From the NCBI RefSeq assembly GCF_029635795.1, contig NZ_CP114280.1:2294001-2358000 (forward strand): a stretch of 64,000 nucleotides of DNA, read 5' to 3'. Source of the DNA: Dickeya lacustris (GTDB lineage: Bacteria > Pseudomonadota > Gammaproteobacteria > Enterobacterales > Enterobacteriaceae). The position numbers and the translations under genes were made by a program. The notes beneath the pieces were generated by a model that saw only the letters and a list, made by a program, of their open reading frames with translations, was not told where the DNA came from and did no database searches. Position 1 is the stretch's first letter; the number at the start of each line of letters is the position of its first letter. Positions 11,430 to 22,701 of this stretch are shown here, piece after piece.

Positions 11430-12185
11430 TCAGAATTTAAATCCGCGATGCAGTGCCACAATACCGCTGGTCAGGTTGAAATACTCCACGTTGTCAAAAC
11501 CGGCCTCAGCCATCATGCCTTTCAACGTTTCCTGATCAGGGTGCATACGGATGGACTCTGCCAGATAGCGATAGCTACCGGCATCACTGGCAACCAGTTC
11601 GCCAATGCGCGGCAGCACATGGAAAGAGTAGGCATCGTAGACTTTACTGAGCGCTTTCACCGTCGGTTTGGAAAACTCCAGCACCAACAAACGGCCGCCC
11701 GGTTTGAGTACACGGCACATTGAGCGCAACGCCTTTTCTTTATCCGTCACATTACGCAACCCAAAAGAGATAGTGATGCAGTCAAAGAAATTATCAGGGA
11801 AGGGGAGCGCTTCAGCATTGGCCTGAACATAGCTGATATTCCCCACTACGCCGTTATTACGCAATTTTTCACGCCCGACCTTCAACATGGACGCATTGAT
11901 ATCCGCCAGCACGACTTCGCCTTCATCGCCGACCAGACGAGAAAATTTCGCCGTCAGGTCGCCAGTACCACCGGCCAAATCCAAAACACGCTGCCCACGG
12001 CGCACACCGCTGCATTCAATCGTGAAGCGTTTCCAGATACGGTGAATGCCAAGCGACATCAAATCGTTCATCAGGTCATATTTGGCTGCCACAGAGTGAA
12101 ACACATTCGCCACCATCGCGGCTTTTTCGTCTCTGGCCACCGTGCGAAAACCAAAGTGTGTCGTTTTGTCTGAATCGTCTGCCAT
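11430..12185 (-). CDS. ubiE: Ubiquinone/menaquinone C-methyltransferase
   Basis: 251 residues from [13 protein letters not shown] at 12185, the same length as the E. coli enzyme; the longer frame to 12299 is not coding. It is an S-adenosylmethionine-dependent class I methyltransferase acting on 2-octaprenyl-6-methoxy-1,4-benzoquinol and demethylmenaquinol. The SAM motif I is [15 protein letters not shown], followed by [28 protein letters not shown] and [23 protein letters not shown]. First gene of the ubiE-ubiJ-ubiB run. Confidence 0.98.
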   Translation of the reverse strand: MADDSDKTTHFGFRTVARDEKAAMVANVFHSVAAKYDLMNDLMSLGIHRIWKRFTIECSGVRRGQRVLDLAGGTGDLTAKFSRLVGDEGEVVLADINASMLKVGREKLRNNGVVGNISYVQANAEALPFPDNFFDCITISFGLRNVTDKEKALRSMCRVLKPGGRLLVLEFSKPTVKALSKVYDAYSFHVLPRIGELVASDAGSYRYLAESIRMHPDQETLKGMMAEAGFDNVEYFNLTSGIVALHRGFKF

Positions 12186-12328
12186 CTTATCCGCCTGCTT
12201 GTTCAACTTCAGGAGCCTATTACCTATTAATGGGTAAGGAATATAAACAGCTAGAGAGTGTAACAGACCCGGCCCAAAATCGACCGCCCTTCTTTTCATA
12301 CCCGCGACGTAACCTGATCGACATCATG

Positions 12329-13870
12329 CTACTCAATACCGCGTACTGTTGTTATCGCGTCATGCTCACTCTCACCCGGCTCTGGAGCCGTGGGAGAGCC
12401 AGATAACGATGACGTCGGGTCATCAGAGGCTAACGTGTCTTCATCAATAACGGGCTGGCTCATCGGCCGTTTAATCTCCACTCCCAGCGCTCGAAAGCCT
12501 TCTGCCTGGCTAATCAGGTTGCCGCGCCCTGAGGCCAGCTTTTTCATCGCCTGTCGATATGTGGCCTGCGCTTTATCGAGCCCTTGCCCTAACCCAACCA
12601 TATCATCAACAAACAGGCGTAATTTGTCATAGAGCCGGGAAGCGCGCTCGGCAATTTGTTGCGCATGACGGCTCTGCTGCTCATAGCGCCACAGGTTATT
12701 GATGGTACGTAACGCAACCAGCAATGTCGTTGGGCTAACCAGCATAATATTGTGGCTCAGAGCGTCGGTAATGAGGTCTGGCTGGTGGTTAATCGCCACC
12801 AAAAAAGCCGGTTCCACCGGAATAAACATCAACACATAATCCAGCGAACGCAACCCAGGCAACTGCTGATAGTCTTTCGCACCGAGCTGCCGAATATGGC
12901 TACGAATCGACAGTAAATGTGCATGTAATGCTGCCTCACGCTCCTGCTCATTCTCTGCATTGAAGTAACGCTCGTAGGCCACCAGCGACATCTTGGCATC
13001 AATCACCACATCTTTGCCGTGCGGTAAATGCACCACCACATCCGGTTGCAGGCGATTATTCGCCCCCGTTTTCAGGCTGACCTGCGTGTCATACTCATAG
13101 CCTTCGCGCAGCCCCGAACTTTCCAGCACCCGGCTAAGAACCACCTCGCCCCAGTTACCCTGTGCTTTATTATCCCCTTTTAGTGCATTGGTCAGGTTGA
13201 TGGCTTCCTGCGCCATGCGGGCGTTAAGCTGTTGCAGATTGCGAATTTCATGCGCCAGCGTGTGCCGCTCGCGCGATTCTGCGCCAAAGCTCTCCTGTAC
13301 CTGACGGCGGAAACCGTCCAGTTGCTCGCGAAGCGGCGTTAGCAATTGCTCCATGCTCTGCTGGTTTTGCCTGTCCACTTTCTGTCCGGTCTGCTCGAAA
13401 ATACGGTTAGCCAGATTTTCAAACTGGCTGGATAAACGCTGTTCGCTGTTCATCAGCAATCGCTGCTTTTCTTCCGCCGCCAGCCGGGTTTCTTCAAGAC
13501 GAATGGTGACTTCACGCAGCTCGGCTTCCTGCGCACCGTTAGCCTCGCGCAGGGCGCGCAGTTCTTGATTCAGCAGCGCACACTCATCACGCAGCTCCGC
13601 CATCTGGCGCAGTTTCTCTTCATCCGCCGCCCGTTGCGCCTGTAATGTGCGCAGCTCTTGCCCCTGCTGCTCTAGCCGCTGTTGCTGTCGTTGCCCGGAT
13701 TGTTGAGCGTCAGCCAATGACTGGCGCGTCAGTTCAAGCGCCTGCTGTTGTAACTGTAATTCGGTGTCATGACGTGCCTGACGCTGCTGCTGTCGCAAGC
13801 TTGCGATAAGCCACCCCAGCAACATGCCCACCACCGCACCGCCCACACCATAAAACAAGGAGATATCCAC
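12329..13870 (-). CDS. rmuC: DNA recombination protein RmuC
   Basis: 513 residues. An N-terminal membrane helix (GAVVGMLLGWLIASL) is followed by a long coiled-coil rich in Gln, Glu, Leu and Arg (about 25-220), then the RmuC nuclease-like domain with GNWGEVVLSRVLESSGL, LPHGKDVVIDAKMSLVAYERY and MFIPVEPAFLVAI. The D-A-K motif resembles PD-(D/E)xK nucleases. It limits inversions at short inverted repeats; the biochemistry is not settled. In E. coli it is followed upstream by udp; here argHBC comes next. Confidence 0.95.
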   Translation of the reverse strand: MDISLFYGVGGAVVGMLLGWLIASLRQQQRQARHDTELQLQQQALELTRQSLADAQQSGQRQQQRLEQQGQELRTLQAQRAADEEKLRQMAELRDECALLNQELRALREANGAQEAELREVTIRLEETRLAAEEKQRLLMNSEQRLSSQFENLANRIFEQTGQKVDRQNQQSMEQLLTPLREQLDGFRRQVQESFGAESRERHTLAHEIRNLQQLNARMAQEAINLTNALKGDNKAQGNWGEVVLSRVLESSGLREGYEYDTQVSLKTGANNRLQPDVVVHLPHGKDVVIDAKMSLVAYERYFNAENEQEREAALHAHLLSIRSHIRQLGAKDYQQLPGLRSLDYVLMFIPVEPAFLVAINHQPDLITDALSHNIMLVSPTTLLVALRTINNLWRYEQQSRHAQQIAERASRLYDKLRLFVDDMVGLGQGLDKAQATYRQAMKKLASGRGNLISQAEGFRALGVEIKRPMSQPVIDEDTLASDDPTSSLSGSPTAPEPGESEHDAITTVRGIE

Positions 13871-14015
13871 ACTCGGCCCTATGACTGATGACGCGTTGCG
13901 CCAAAGTAAAGCGAGACTGTATATCTGTCCAGAGGTAAGAGAGAAAATCCGCTATCGGCGGGCGTTGTCGATCATAAAATGCGAAGCGCCTTCAGAAAGG
14001 CGCAGCCCAAAAAAA

Positions 14016-14039
14016 GAAACCGGCCCGAAGGCCGGTTTC
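14016..14039 (-). terminator. Rho-independent terminator of argCBH
   Basis: A 10-bp perfect stem (GAAACCGGCC with GGCCGGTTTC) and CGAA loop is followed on the minus strand by seven or more T residues. It sits 30 bases downstream of the argH stop. Confidence 0.92.
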
Positions 14040-14068
14040 TTTCACCATAAAGCGTAATCGCCCTAGGT

Positions 14069-15442
14069 TCAGGCCAGATTTTGCTTCGCGAGCGCAATCG
14101 CCTGAGCCACTTGCTGCGGTGAAACACCCCCCTGCGCGGCGCGTTTTTCCAGGCAAGACTGCAACGATAATGCCGGGTACACATCGTCAGCGATGACCGC
14201 GCTGAACTGCTGGAGGTCCGCCAGCGACAGCGCTTCCAGCGCTTTACCCTGCCGAATTGCCTCTACCACGGCTTCACCGACGATATGGTGCGCTTCGCGG
14301 AATGGCACGCCCTTGGCAACCAGATAATCCGCCAGTTCGGTCGCATTCGCATAGCCTTGCTCGGCCGCCTCCTGGCAACGCGGGCGTTTTACCTGAATAC
14401 CGTCAAGCACCAGCGCGGCCATCGCCAGGCAGTCGTGCCAGGTATCGAGCGCGTCAAACAGCCCTTCCTTGTCTTCCTGCATATCTTTGTTATAGGCCAG
14501 CGGCAAGCCCTTGAGCGTCACCAGCATACCGGCCAGCGCGCCCTGCACCCGGCCACTCTTGCCACGAATCAGCTCCAGCGCGTCCGGGTTCTTTTTCTGC
14601 GGCATCAGCGATGAGCCGGAGGTGACACGGTCAGACAGTTCGACAAACGCTGCCTCACCGCTGTTAAAGAAAATCAGATCTTCAGCAAAACGCGACAGGT
14701 GAACCATGCCGATAGACGCGTCGGACAGCAGTTCCAGCACGTGGTCGCGGTCAGAGACCGTATCCAGACTGTTGCGGGTGGCAGAGGCAAAGCCCAGCCA
14801 ACCGGCCAACTGCTCACGGTCTATCGGATATGCGGTGCCCGCCAGCGCGCCACACCCCAGCGGGCTGACGTCCAGACGCTTGAGCGTGTCTGCCAGGCGG
14901 CTTTCATCACGCACCAGCATTTCATGATAGGCCAGACACCAGTGGGCAAATGTCACCGGCTGGGCGCGCTGCAAGTGGGTATAACCCGGCATCACCGCAT
15001 CCTGATTGGCCTCAGCGGTAGCTACCAGTGCCGCGCGCAGGTGACGAATCGCCTGCACCAGCTCGCTCACCTGCTCTTTGCACCACAGTTTCAGATCCGT
15101 CGCCACCTGGTCGTTACGGCTGCGTCCGGTATGCAGTTTCTTACCCAGATTGCCGACTTTCTCGATCAGTTTCTGCTCAACCCAGCTATGAATATCTTCC
15201 GCATCGCTTTGCAGAATCGCCTCAGGGTCGGCCTGCACTTCTGCCAACAGCGCATTGAGCGCCTGCTCCAGTTGCTGCTGTTCCTGAGCGCTCAGTACGT
15301 TCACCGTCACCAGCGCTTTAGACCAGCCGATGGAGCCGATGATGTCCTGCTCCGCCAGACGGTAATCAAACCGCAGTGAATCGTTGAATTGTTTAAAACG
15401 CTGATCGGCTGCCTGCGTGAACCGCCCGCCCCACAAAGCCAT
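14069..15442 (-). CDS. argH: Argininosuccinate lyase
   Basis: 457 residues, same as E. coli. It splits argininosuccinate into arginine and fumarate, the last step of arginine synthesis. It belongs to the fumarase/aspartase superfamily: the signature [15 protein letters not shown] holds the catalytic serine loop, and [16 protein letters not shown] and [16 protein letters not shown] hold substrate-binding residues and the catalytic histidine. It is the third gene of argCBH. The gap to argB upstream is 117 bases, unusually wide for this operon, and I see no gene in it. Confidence 0.98.
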   Translation of the reverse strand: MALWGGRFTQAADQRFKQFNDSLRFDYRLAEQDIIGSIGWSKALVTVNVLSAQEQQQLEQALNALLAEVQADPEAILQSDAEDIHSWVEQKLIEKVGNLGKKLHTGRSRNDQVATDLKLWCKEQVSELVQAIRHLRAALVATAEANQDAVMPGYTHLQRAQPVTFAHWCLAYHEMLVRDESRLADTLKRLDVSPLGCGALAGTAYPIDREQLAGWLGFASATRNSLDTVSDRDHVLELLSDASIGMVHLSRFAEDLIFFNSGEAAFVELSDRVTSGSSLMPQKKNPDALELIRGKSGRVQGALAGMLVTLKGLPLAYNKDMQEDKEGLFDALDTWHDCLAMAALVLDGIQVKRPRCQEAAEQGYANATELADYLVAKGVPFREAHHIVGEAVVEAIRQGKALEALSLADLQQFSAVIADDVYPALSLQSCLEKRAAQGGVSPQQVAQAIALAKQNLA

Positions 15443-15559
15443 AACTACACTCCCGGTCTCTCTGATAAAGGCGGGCCGACTCCTGTCAAACCCACCGTTG
15501 AACTGCTCGCGTTTTACCGGCGGCTTAGGCCGGAAGAAAGCGTGATAAAGACTGGCCGA

Positions 15560-16333
15560 TTACGCCAGAATACGGGTGCCGATGGACACACCGTTAAACA
15601 ACGCAGGCAACTGCTCGGCGTGACGCCAGCTGGCGATATCCACCGGACGGCCCAGCGCGCGCGCCGCGTCCAGCGCCGCATTCACTTTCACTATCATGCC
15701 ATCGGTAATAATGCCCTGCGCAATCAGATCTTCTGCTTTACCGGCGGTCATTTCCGCAATGCGCTGGCCTTTGCCGTCCAGAATGCCGCTGACATCGGAC
15801 AACAAAATCAAATCCGCGCCCAGCGTCTGCGCCAGTGCGGTAGCCGCCTGGTCGGCATTGACGTTCATCAGCTCACCGCCAACGGTAATGCCGATAGAGC
15901 TGATAACCGGCAGATAACCCGCGCCCAGCAGGGTGTTGAGCAGCGCCGGAGAACCCACTTCGGCTTTACCGACATGGCCCAGATCGTCATTCAGCTGTGT
16001 CACCACGGTGCTGCCGCCATCGGCCAGGCTCAGGCCCACGGCGTTGATGCCGTGGCGAATCGCCCAGGCCAGCAGCGTTTTGTTGGCGGAGCCCGCCAGC
16101 GCGCCGGTAATAATGTCGATTTGATCGGCAGGCGTCACACGCAGGCCGTTTTTCTTCACCACCGGCAGCGACAGTTTCTTCATCAGGTCGTCCACCAGAC
16201 AACCGCCGCCATGGACGATAACCAGCGGGCGCTGATGTTGCTGACGGTAAGTCACCAGCGCGGTGAACAGGCGCTCCAGCGCCTCTTCGCTATCGAGTAA
16301 CACGCCACCTAATTTGATAATTAACGGATTCAT
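15560..16333 (-). CDS. argB: Acetylglutamate kinase
   Basis: 257 residues of the amino acid kinase fold. It phosphorylates N-acetyl-L-glutamate with ATP, second step of arginine synthesis. Seen: [15 protein letters not shown] at the N-terminus (nucleotide-binding lysine and glycines), [42 protein letters not shown], and the late [13 protein letters not shown] lysine region. The short form without the arginine-binding N-terminal helix indicates the arginine-insensitive enterobacterial type. It follows argC by 24 bases. Confidence 0.98.
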   Translation of the reverse strand: MNPLIIKLGGVLLDSEEALERLFTALVTYRQQHQRPLVIVHGGGCLVDDLMKKLSLPVVKKNGLRVTPADQIDIITGALAGSANKTLLAWAIRHGINAVGLSLADGGSTVVTQLNDDLGHVGKAEVGSPALLNTLLGAGYLPVISSIGITVGGELMNVNADQAATALAQTLGADLILLSDVSGILDGKGQRIAEMTAGKAEDLIAQGIITDGMIVKVNAALDAARALGRPVDIASWRHAEQLPALFNGVSIGTRILA

Positions 16334-16357
16334 CGGTCTTTGCGCCTCAGCAGGTCA

Positions 16358-17362
16358 TCAGAGTAAGGATTGGGTTTCAGGGAAACCGAAGCGAATATTC
16401 ATGCACTGCACCGCCTGTGCCGCCGCACCCTTGAGCAGGTTATCTTCGGTGGCCACCACGATCAGGTGTTCGTCTTGCACCACGAAGCCGATGTCGCAGA
16501 ACGGCAGCCCCACCACGGATTTCAGTGCCGGGACACCTTTCTCGTATAAGCGCACCAGCGGTTTGTCGTGATAGGCGTTGTGATACGCCTGCGCCACATC
16601 CTGCGCACTGACGCCCGCATTCAGGCGACACGTGATGGTGGCCAGAATGCCGCGCGGGAAATTGCCCAGATGCGGGGTGAAAATCACCGGAATGCCAAGA
16701 TGAGTGGCGATTTCCGGGTGATGGCGGTGATTAAATATGCCATAGGGTTGCAGGCTGACTTCACAGAAGCTGTTGGTCATGCTCGCTTTGCGACCGGCAC
16801 CGCTGACGCCGCTGGTGGCATCAATCACCGGCCACTGGTTCGGGTTGAGCAATCCGCCTTCTACCAGCGGCTTGAGCGCCAGTTGGGAGGCCGTCGGATA
16901 ACAGCCCGGCACCGCAATCAGTTGGGCCTGTTTTATCTTCGCCGCCTGCCATTCTGCCAAACCGTACACCGCTTGCGCCAGCCAGTCGGTATGCTGGTGC
17001 TCGAAGCCGTAGTAACGGGTATAGAATTCAGGGTCTTGCACGCGATAAGCGCCTGAGAGGTCAAACACGGTGCAACCGGCAGCCAAAAATTGCGGCGCTA
17101 AATCGTGGCTCACTTTGTGGTCGGTGGCCAGAAACACCACATCGACGCCTTTGGCGGCTTCAGCCACATCGGTGAGCGGCTGTACCGGCAAATCAACAAT
17201 GCCTTTAAGCTGAGGATGCAGCTCGGAAATGCGTTTTCCTGCATCAACACTTTGCGCGGAAACCGCCAAAGCGGTTATGTTCATTTGTGGGTGACGGTTC
17301 AGGTACAAAGCCAGTTCAGCGCCAGTATAGCCACTTGCACCAACGATCAACGTATTCAGCAT
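16358..17362 (-). CDS. argC: N-acetyl-gamma-glutamyl-phosphate reductase
   Basis: 334 residues. It reduces N-acetylglutamyl-5-phosphate with NADPH to the semialdehyde. The N-terminal dinucleotide fold starts [21 protein letters not shown]; the catalytic cysteine is in [17 protein letters not shown]; the catalytic histidine region is [15 protein letters not shown]. First gene of argCBH, transcribed away from argE across a shared operator region with two ARG boxes. Confidence 0.98.
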   Translation of the reverse strand: MLNTLIVGASGYTGAELALYLNRHPQMNITALAVSAQSVDAGKRISELHPQLKGIVDLPVQPLTDVAEAAKGVDVVFLATDHKVSHDLAPQFLAAGCTVFDLSGAYRVQDPEFYTRYYGFEHQHTDWLAQAVYGLAEWQAAKIKQAQLIAVPGCYPTASQLALKPLVEGGLLNPNQWPVIDATSGVSGAGRKASMTNSFCEVSLQPYGIFNHRHHPEIATHLGIPVIFTPHLGNFPRGILATITCRLNAGVSAQDVAQAYHNAYHDKPLVRLYEKGVPALKSVVGLPFCDIGFVVQDEHLIVVATEDNLLKGAAAQAVQCMNIRFGFPETQSLL

Positions 17363-17510
17363 GAGTTCGGTATACCTTTATTGCCAGATAGGTGAAACAG
17401 GGAGCAGGCTCATCAGCGCAGCTACGCCGTGCACCCACAAAGCCAGAAGAAACGATTATGCGGCAATCTCACCTCGCCGCACAGCTTATGATTTCATTTC
17501 GCCTGGCATT

Positions 17511-17549
17511 ATTGTATTTTTATTCACAATAACTGCATGAATATTGATA
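17511..17549. promoter_or_regulatory. Tandem ARG boxes (ArgR operator) between argC and argE
   Basis: Two 18-bp boxes, 17511-17528 (ATTGTATTTTTATTCACA) and 17532-17549 (ACTGCATGAATATTGATA), separated by 3 bp, match the ArgR consensus of two weak palindromic boxes spaced 3 bp. The placement between divergent argCBH and argE, about 30 to 65 bases from the argE start, is the same as the E. coli argECBH operator. Repression of both directions by ArgR-arginine is expected. Confidence 0.88.
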
Positions 17550-17575
17550 CTATCCTAACCCAGAGGCTGTCAACA

Positions 17576-18727
17576 GTGAAGATGAATTTACCCCCTTTTA
17601 TGGAGATCTACCGGGCATTGATCGCCACGCCGTCCATCAGCGCCACCGAGCGCGCGCTGGATCAAAGCAACGAAACCTTAATCAACTTGCTGGCAGGCTG
17701 GTTTAGCGATCTGGGTTTTCATGTCGAGGTGGAACCGGTACCGGGCACGTTCAATAAATTCAACCTGCTGGCCCGGCTGGGCGAAGGCAACGGCGGGCTG
17801 CTGTTAGCCGGTCACACCGACACGGTGCCATTTGATGATGGCCGTTGGACGCGCGACCCGTTCACCCTGACCGAGCACGACAATAAGCTCTACGGGCTCG
17901 GCACCGCCGACATGAAAGGCTTTTTCGCCTTTATTCTTGATGCACTGCGCGATGTGGATGCCAGTAAGCTGACCAAGCCACTGTACATTCTGGCCACCGC
18001 CGATGAAGAAACCACCATGGCCGGTGCAAAATATTTCTCTGAATCAACCGGTATTCGCCCGGATTGCGCGATTATCGGCGAACCGACCTCGCTGCAACCG
18101 ATACGCGCCCACAAAGGCCACATGTCGAACGTGGTACGTATTCAGGGTCAGTCCGGTCACTCCAGCGACCCGTCACGCGGTGTTAACGCCATCGAACTGA
18201 TGCACGAAGCCATCTCTGAACTGATGGGGCTGCGCAACACGCTCAAAAATCGCTATCACAACCCGGCCTTCCACATTCCTTACCCGACCATGAATTTCGG
18301 CCACATTCACGGCGGCGATGCGGCTAACCGCATTTGCGCCTGCTGCGACCTGCATATGGATATCCGCCCGCTGCCGGGCATGACGCTGGGCGATCTGAAC
18401 GGCCTGCTGAGTGACGCACTGGCCCCGGTCAGTGAGCGCTGGCCGGGCCGCCTGACCATCAGCGAGCTGCACCCGCCAATCCCGGGTTACGAGTGCCCGG
18501 CGGATCACCCTCTGGCACAAGCGGTAGAAAATCTGGCCGGCCAGCCGACCGATGTGGTGAATTACTGCACCGAAGCGCCATTTATCCAGCAGTTATGCCC
18601 AACGCTGGTGCTCGGCCCCGGCTCCATCAATCAGGCGCATCAGCCGGATGAATTTATCGATATGTCGTTTATCAAACCGACCCGCACGTTGATTACCCAA
18701 CTGGTGCAGCATTTCTGCCGCGCTTAG
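17576..18727 (+). CDS. argE: Acetylornithine deacetylase
   Basis: 383 residues when read from the GTG at 17576 ([18 protein letters not shown]), which lines up with MKNKLPPFIEIYRAL of E. coli and gives the same length; the ATG at 17537 lies inside the ARG boxes and is rejected. It is an M20-family zinc hydrolase that removes acetate from N2-acetylornithine. Metal motifs are [28 protein letters not shown] and [11 protein letters not shown]. Presence of argE indicates the linear acetyl pathway. It is transcribed divergently from argCBH. Confidence 0.97.
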   Translation: MKMNLPPFMEIYRALIATPSISATERALDQSNETLINLLAGWFSDLGFHVEVEPVPGTFNKFNLLARLGEGNGGLLLAGHTDTVPFDDGRWTRDPFTLTEHDNKLYGLGTADMKGFFAFILDALRDVDASKLTKPLYILATADEETTMAGAKYFSESTGIRPDCAIIGEPTSLQPIRAHKGHMSNVVRIQGQSGHSSDPSRGVNAIELMHEAISELMGLRNTLKNRYHNPAFHIPYPTMNFGHIHGGDAANRICACCDLHMDIRPLPGMTLGDLNGLLSDALAPVSERWPGRLTISELHPPIPGYECPADHPLAQAVENLAGQPTDVVNYCTEAPFIQQLCPTLVLGPGSINQAHQPDEFIDMSFIKPTRTLITQLVQHFCRA

Positions 18728-18738
18728 ACCACCTCCCG

Positions 18739-18759
18739 GCCCGACATAACCTGTCGGGC
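18739..18759 (+). terminator. Hairpin after argE
   Basis: GCCCGACA and TGTCGGGC form an 8-bp stem with a TAACC loop, 12 bases after the argE stop. The following sequence has only a short pyrimidine stretch with CTTTCCCC. Confidence 0.65.
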
Positions 18760-18813
18760 TGCCACTTTCCCCCGCGATATTCCCTGTCAGGCTTGCTTTT
18801 CTCTGCGCGCTAC

Positions 18814-18830
18814 GATAAGTGTCACTTATC
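18814..18830. promoter_or_regulatory. 17-bp perfect palindrome upstream of ppc
   Basis: GATAAGTG-T-CACTTATC is a perfect palindrome with 8-bp arms, nested inside a second inverted repeat (GCTTGCT at 18791-18797 and AGCAAGC at 18831-18837). It lies about 180 bases before the ppc start in the 282-base argE-ppc gap. The symmetry looks like a dimeric regulator site; I do not recognise the protein. Confidence 0.4.
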
Positions 18831-19009
18831 AGCAAGCTTTTGTAATTAAATTTCACAAATTGCCTTTGTACCGCGTAAACAGGTACAACTGTAGGGATTA
18901 AATCAGGTTGATTGACGAACAATGGCGAACGTGGCTAGATAATAGACAGTAACCACACCATTTTTGTGTGTAATAAATTTACAAAATCACGAGGCAGGTC
19001 AGGGTAACT

Positions 19010-21649
19010 ATGAACGAACAATATTCCGCCATGCGGAGCAATGTCAGCATGTTGGGCAAGCTACTCGGTGACACCATCAAGGATGCGCTGGGAGCGAATA
19101 TTCTTGAACGTGTTGAAACGATACGCAAATTATCGAAAGCATCACGCGCAGGCAGTGAAACACATCGTCAGGAGCTGTTGACCACCTTACAGAATCTGTC
19201 CAATGAGGAGCTGTTGCCGGTCGCCCGCGCGTTTAGCCAGTTTCTTAACCTGACCAATACCGCCGAGCAGTACCACAGCATTTCACCGCATGGTGAGGCC
19301 GCCAGTAACCCGGAAGCGCTGGCAACCGTATTTCGCAACCTGAAAAGCCGCGACACATTAAGCGAGAAAGATATTCGTGATGCGGTCGAATCGCTGTCTA
19401 TTGAGCTGGTGCTGACCGCGCACCCAACCGAAATCACCCGCCGCACGCTGATTCATAAACTGGTCGAGGTGAATACCTGCCTCAAGCAGCTCGACCACGA
19501 TGACCTGGCCGACTACGAACGCCATCAGATAATGCGCCGTCTGCGCCAGTTGATTGCCCAGTATTGGCATACCGATGAAATCCGTAAAATCCGCCCGACG
19601 CCGGTGGATGAAGCCAAGTGGGGCTTTGCGGTGGTGGAAAATAGCCTCTGGGAAGGGGTGCCAGCGTTCCTGCGCGAACTTGACGAGCAGATGGACAAGG
19701 AGCTTGGCTACCGCCTGCCGGTGAATTCCGTCCCGGTGCGCTTTACGTCGTGGATGGGCGGCGACCGTGATGGCAACCCGAATGTCACCTCGGACATCAC
19801 CCGCCACGTGCTGCTGTTGAGCCGCTGGAAAGCCGCCGACCTGTTCTTGCGCGATGTGCAGGTGCTGGTGTCTGAACTGTCCATGACCACCTGTACGCCA
19901 GAGCTGCAACAGTTAGCGGGCGGCGATGCGGTGCAGGAGCCGTACCGCGAGCTGATGAAGGCACTGCGCACACGCCTGAATATTACGCTCGAATACCTTG
20001 ATGCGCGTCTGAAAGGCGAGCATGTCGTCGCGCCGAAAGAGTTGCTGGTCAATAATGATCAACTCTGGGAGCCGCTGTATGCCTGTTACCAGTCACTGCA
20101 TGCCTGCGGCATGGGCATCATCGCCGATGGCCAGTTGCTCGATACGCTGCGCCGCGTGCGCTGCTTTGGCGTGCCGCTGGTGCGCATTGATGTGCGTCAG
20201 GAAAGCACCCGTCACACCGAGGCTGTGGCGGAAATCACCCGCTATCTGGGGCTGGGCGATTACGAGAGTTGGTCTGAGTCCGACAAGCAGGCGTTTTTGA
20301 TTCGCGAGCTCAACTCCAAACGTCCGTTGCTGCCGCGCCAGTGGGAACCGAGCGCCGATACGCTCGAAGTGCTGGAAACCTGCCGGGTGATTGCCGAAAC
20401 CCCGCGCGACTCCATCGCCGCCTACGTCATTTCGATGGCGCGTACCCCGTCGGATGTGCTGGCGGTACATCTGCTGCTCAAAGAAGCCGGTTGCCCTTAC
20501 GCGCTGCCGGTGGCTCCGCTGTTTGAAACCCTTGATGACCTCAACAATGCCGACAGCGTGATGACCCAGTTGCTGAATATTGACTGGTATCGCGGCTTTA
20601 TTCAGGGCAAACAGATGGTGATGATTGGCTATTCCGACTCCGCCAAAGACGCCGGGGTGATGGCCGCGTCCTGGGCGCAGTACCGGGCGCAGGATGCGCT
20701 GATCAAAACCTGTGAGAAGTACGGCATTGCCCTGACGCTGTTCCACGGGCGCGGCGGTTCGATTGGCCGTGGCGGTGCCCCCGCGCACGCCGCTCTGCTT
20801 TCTCAACCGCCGGGCAGCCTGAAGGCGGGCCTGCGCGTCACCGAACAAGGCGAGATGATCCGCTTTAAATTCGGCTTGCCGGAAGTCACCATCAGCAGCC
20901 TGTCGCTGTATACCTCGGCGATTCTCGAGGCCAACCTGCTGCCGCCGCCGGAGCCAAAACAGGAGTGGTGCCAGATTATGGATGAGCTCTCGCTCATCTC
21001 GTGTGACATGTATCGGGGTTATGTGCGTGAAAACCCTGACTTTGTGCCTTATTTCCGCGCCGCCACGCCGGAGCTGGAACTGGGCAAATTGCCGCTCGGC
21101 TCACGCCCGGCCAAACGTCGGCCAAACGGCGGCGTGGAGAGCCTGCGCGCCATTCCGTGGATTTTCGCCTGGACGCAAAACCGCCTGATGCTACCCGCCT
21201 GGCTCGGTGCCGGTGCCGCATTGCAGAAAGTGATTGATGACGGCCAGCAAAACCAGCTCGAAGCCATGTGCCGCGACTGGCCGTTCTTCTCTACGCGCAT
21301 CGGGATGCTGGAGATGGTGTTTGCCAAAGCCGACCTGTGGCTGGCGGAGTATTACGACCAGCGGCTGGTGGAGAAATCCCTCTGGTCGCTGGGCAAACAG
21401 CTGCGTGAGCAACTGGCAAAAGACATCAAAGCGGTGCTCACTATCTCCAACGATGACCACCTGATGGCTGACCTACCGTGGATTGCCGAATCCATCGCGC
21501 TGCGTAACGTCTACACGGACCCGCTCAACGTACTTCAGGCCGAGCTGCTGCACCGTTCACGCCAGCAAGACACGTTAGATCCGCAAGTCGAACAAGCATT
21601 AATGGTGACGATTGCCGGTGTCGCCGCCGGGATGCGTAACACAGGCTAA
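19010..21649 (+). CDS. ppc: Phosphoenolpyruvate carboxylase
   Basis: 879 residues, four fewer than E. coli owing to a small gap near the C-terminus. It carboxylates phosphoenolpyruvate with bicarbonate to oxaloacetate, refilling the TCA cycle. Hallmarks: [14 protein letters not shown] with the catalytic histidine, [49 protein letters not shown] and the C-terminal [11 protein letters not shown] end typical of the family (aspartate-inhibition site and C-terminal asparagine). It has its own promoter in the gap after argE. A regulatory palindrome lies upstream. Confidence 0.98.
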   Translation: MNEQYSAMRSNVSMLGKLLGDTIKDALGANILERVETIRKLSKASRAGSETHRQELLTTLQNLSNEELLPVARAFSQFLNLTNTAEQYHSISPHGEAASNPEALATVFRNLKSRDTLSEKDIRDAVESLSIELVLTAHPTEITRRTLIHKLVEVNTCLKQLDHDDLADYERHQIMRRLRQLIAQYWHTDEIRKIRPTPVDEAKWGFAVVENSLWEGVPAFLRELDEQMDKELGYRLPVNSVPVRFTSWMGGDRDGNPNVTSDITRHVLLLSRWKAADLFLRDVQVLVSELSMTTCTPELQQLAGGDAVQEPYRELMKALRTRLNITLEYLDARLKGEHVVAPKELLVNNDQLWEPLYACYQSLHACGMGIIADGQLLDTLRRVRCFGVPLVRIDVRQESTRHTEAVAEITRYLGLGDYESWSESDKQAFLIRELNSKRPLLPRQWEPSADTLEVLETCRVIAETPRDSIAAYVISMARTPSDVLAVHLLLKEAGCPYALPVAPLFETLDDLNNADSVMTQLLNIDWYRGFIQGKQMVMIGYSDSAKDAGVMAASWAQYRAQDALIKTCEKYGIALTLFHGRGGSIGRGGAPAHAALLSQPPGSLKAGLRVTEQGEMIRFKFGLPEVTISSLSLYTSAILEANLLPPPEPKQEWCQIMDELSLISCDMYRGYVRENPDFVPYFRAATPELELGKLPLGSRPAKRRPNGGVESLRAIPWIFAWTQNRLMLPAWLGAGAALQKVIDDGQQNQLEAMCRDWPFFSTRIGMLEMVFAKADLWLAEYYDQRLVEKSLWSLGKQLREQLAKDIKAVLTISNDDHLMADLPWIAESIALRNVYTDPLNVLQAELLHRSRQQDTLDPQVEQALMVTIAGVAAGMRNTG

Positions 21650-21657
21650 TCGCCCAC

Positions 21658-21686
21658 GCCCCGCCTGGCCATGCGCCCGGCGGGGC
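21658..21686 (+). terminator. GC-rich terminator after ppc
   Basis: GCCCCGCC (21658-21665) pairs with GGCGGGGC (21679-21686) across a 13-base loop, starting 8 bases after the ppc stop and followed by GCTTTCCC. The next gene is convergent, ending 12 bases further on. Confidence 0.75.
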
Positions 21687-21697
21687 GCTTTCCCGCA

Positions 21698-22480
21698 TTA
21701 CTCCAGATACGCCGCTTGCAGCGCTGCACAGGCGCTGGCATCCAGCCCATAATCCTGCGCCAGCCAGTTATTCACCGAGCCATGTTTTTCACGGATGGCA
21801 CGCAGCGCCGTCAGCAAAAATTCCTCACGCGCGGAAAGCACGAAATCAAAGCGCGCCAGGGCTTTTTCACTCAGGTTAGCCGCTAAATCTTCGAGCAGCT
21901 GGCGACGAAAAGGTGTCAGGGTTGACTCCGTCACCAGATAGTCCTCCATCACCGTGTGCTCATCAGCACCCAGCGCAAACAGCACCAGCGCCGAGCCAAT
22001 ACCGGTTCTGTCTTTCCCCACCGCGCAATGCTGCACCAGCGCACCGTCATCAGGCTGGCGTAACAGCGCCACCAAATGCTGATACGCCGGATTGCCAAAC
22101 GGCAGGCAGCGATACAACTCCAACATGAACGCTTGCGAATCAAAGGATTCAAGCGTCTGTGACCCCAGCGTTTCCAGGCTGGCAGTCACTTCATGGCGCA
22201 GCGGATTGGCGGGCACCTGATGATAACGCGCCCCTTGCCACAGCTTATCCGGGCGCAGCGAGGCCTCTTGCTGGTCACGATAATCCACCACGTGCGCCAC
22301 CGGAACACCGGCAAGGTGCGCCATATCACGCGCACTCAGCATGTCGAGCGCACCGGAGCGAAACAGCCGCCCTCGCCGCACCTGCCGCCCGTCGCTGACC
22401 CGAATGCCGCCCAAGTCGCGAAAATTGACGCCACCGTCAAGCGGCAGCACTGAAGGATGCAGTAAGGAAGTTAACGTCAT
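21698..22480 (-). CDS. Tyrosine/lipid phosphatase of the Y_phosphatase3 type
   Basis: 260 residues. The P-loop signature HCAVGKDRTG (151-160) has the nucleophile C152 and the arginine R158 of the CX5R phosphatases, and the N-terminal block VNFRDLGGIRVSDGRQVRRGRLFRSG-like region (18-42) is characteristic of this bacterial family, whose best studied members act on phosphotyrosine and phosphoinositides. No signal peptide or membrane helix is seen, so it is likely cytoplasmic. It is a single gene, convergent with ppc, with no partner gene. The natural substrate is unknown. Confidence 0.85.
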   Translation of the reverse strand: MTLTSLLHPSVLPLDGGVNFRDLGGIRVSDGRQVRRGRLFRSGALDMLSARDMAHLAGVPVAHVVDYRDQQEASLRPDKLWQGARYHQVPANPLRHEVTASLETLGSQTLESFDSQAFMLELYRCLPFGNPAYQHLVALLRQPDDGALVQHCAVGKDRTGIGSALVLFALGADEHTVMEDYLVTESTLTPFRRQLLEDLAANLSEKALARFDFVLSAREEFLLTALRAIREKHGSVNNWLAQDYGLDASACAALQAAYLE

Positions 22481-22701
22481 GTTTTACCCTGTTATTATCA
22501 GTTCAGGTATCGGGGTTTTGGCCGCGCCAGCACTCGCTCAGGCGCACAGGTATTATTCAATTCGTGCATTAAATTAGCATGAAGGGCGGAAAAAACAGGG
22601 GCAATCGATGGGAGACATGCAAACAGGCAGAGCGCCGTCACAGGCCACGATAGAAAAACACATCGTGGCCTGCCGATACAACGGTGTCTTACAACGGCGT
22701 C

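Noticed and set aside
14699..15379. 226-codon plus-strand open frame opposite argH
   Set aside because: Antisense of argH, with no recognisable domain.
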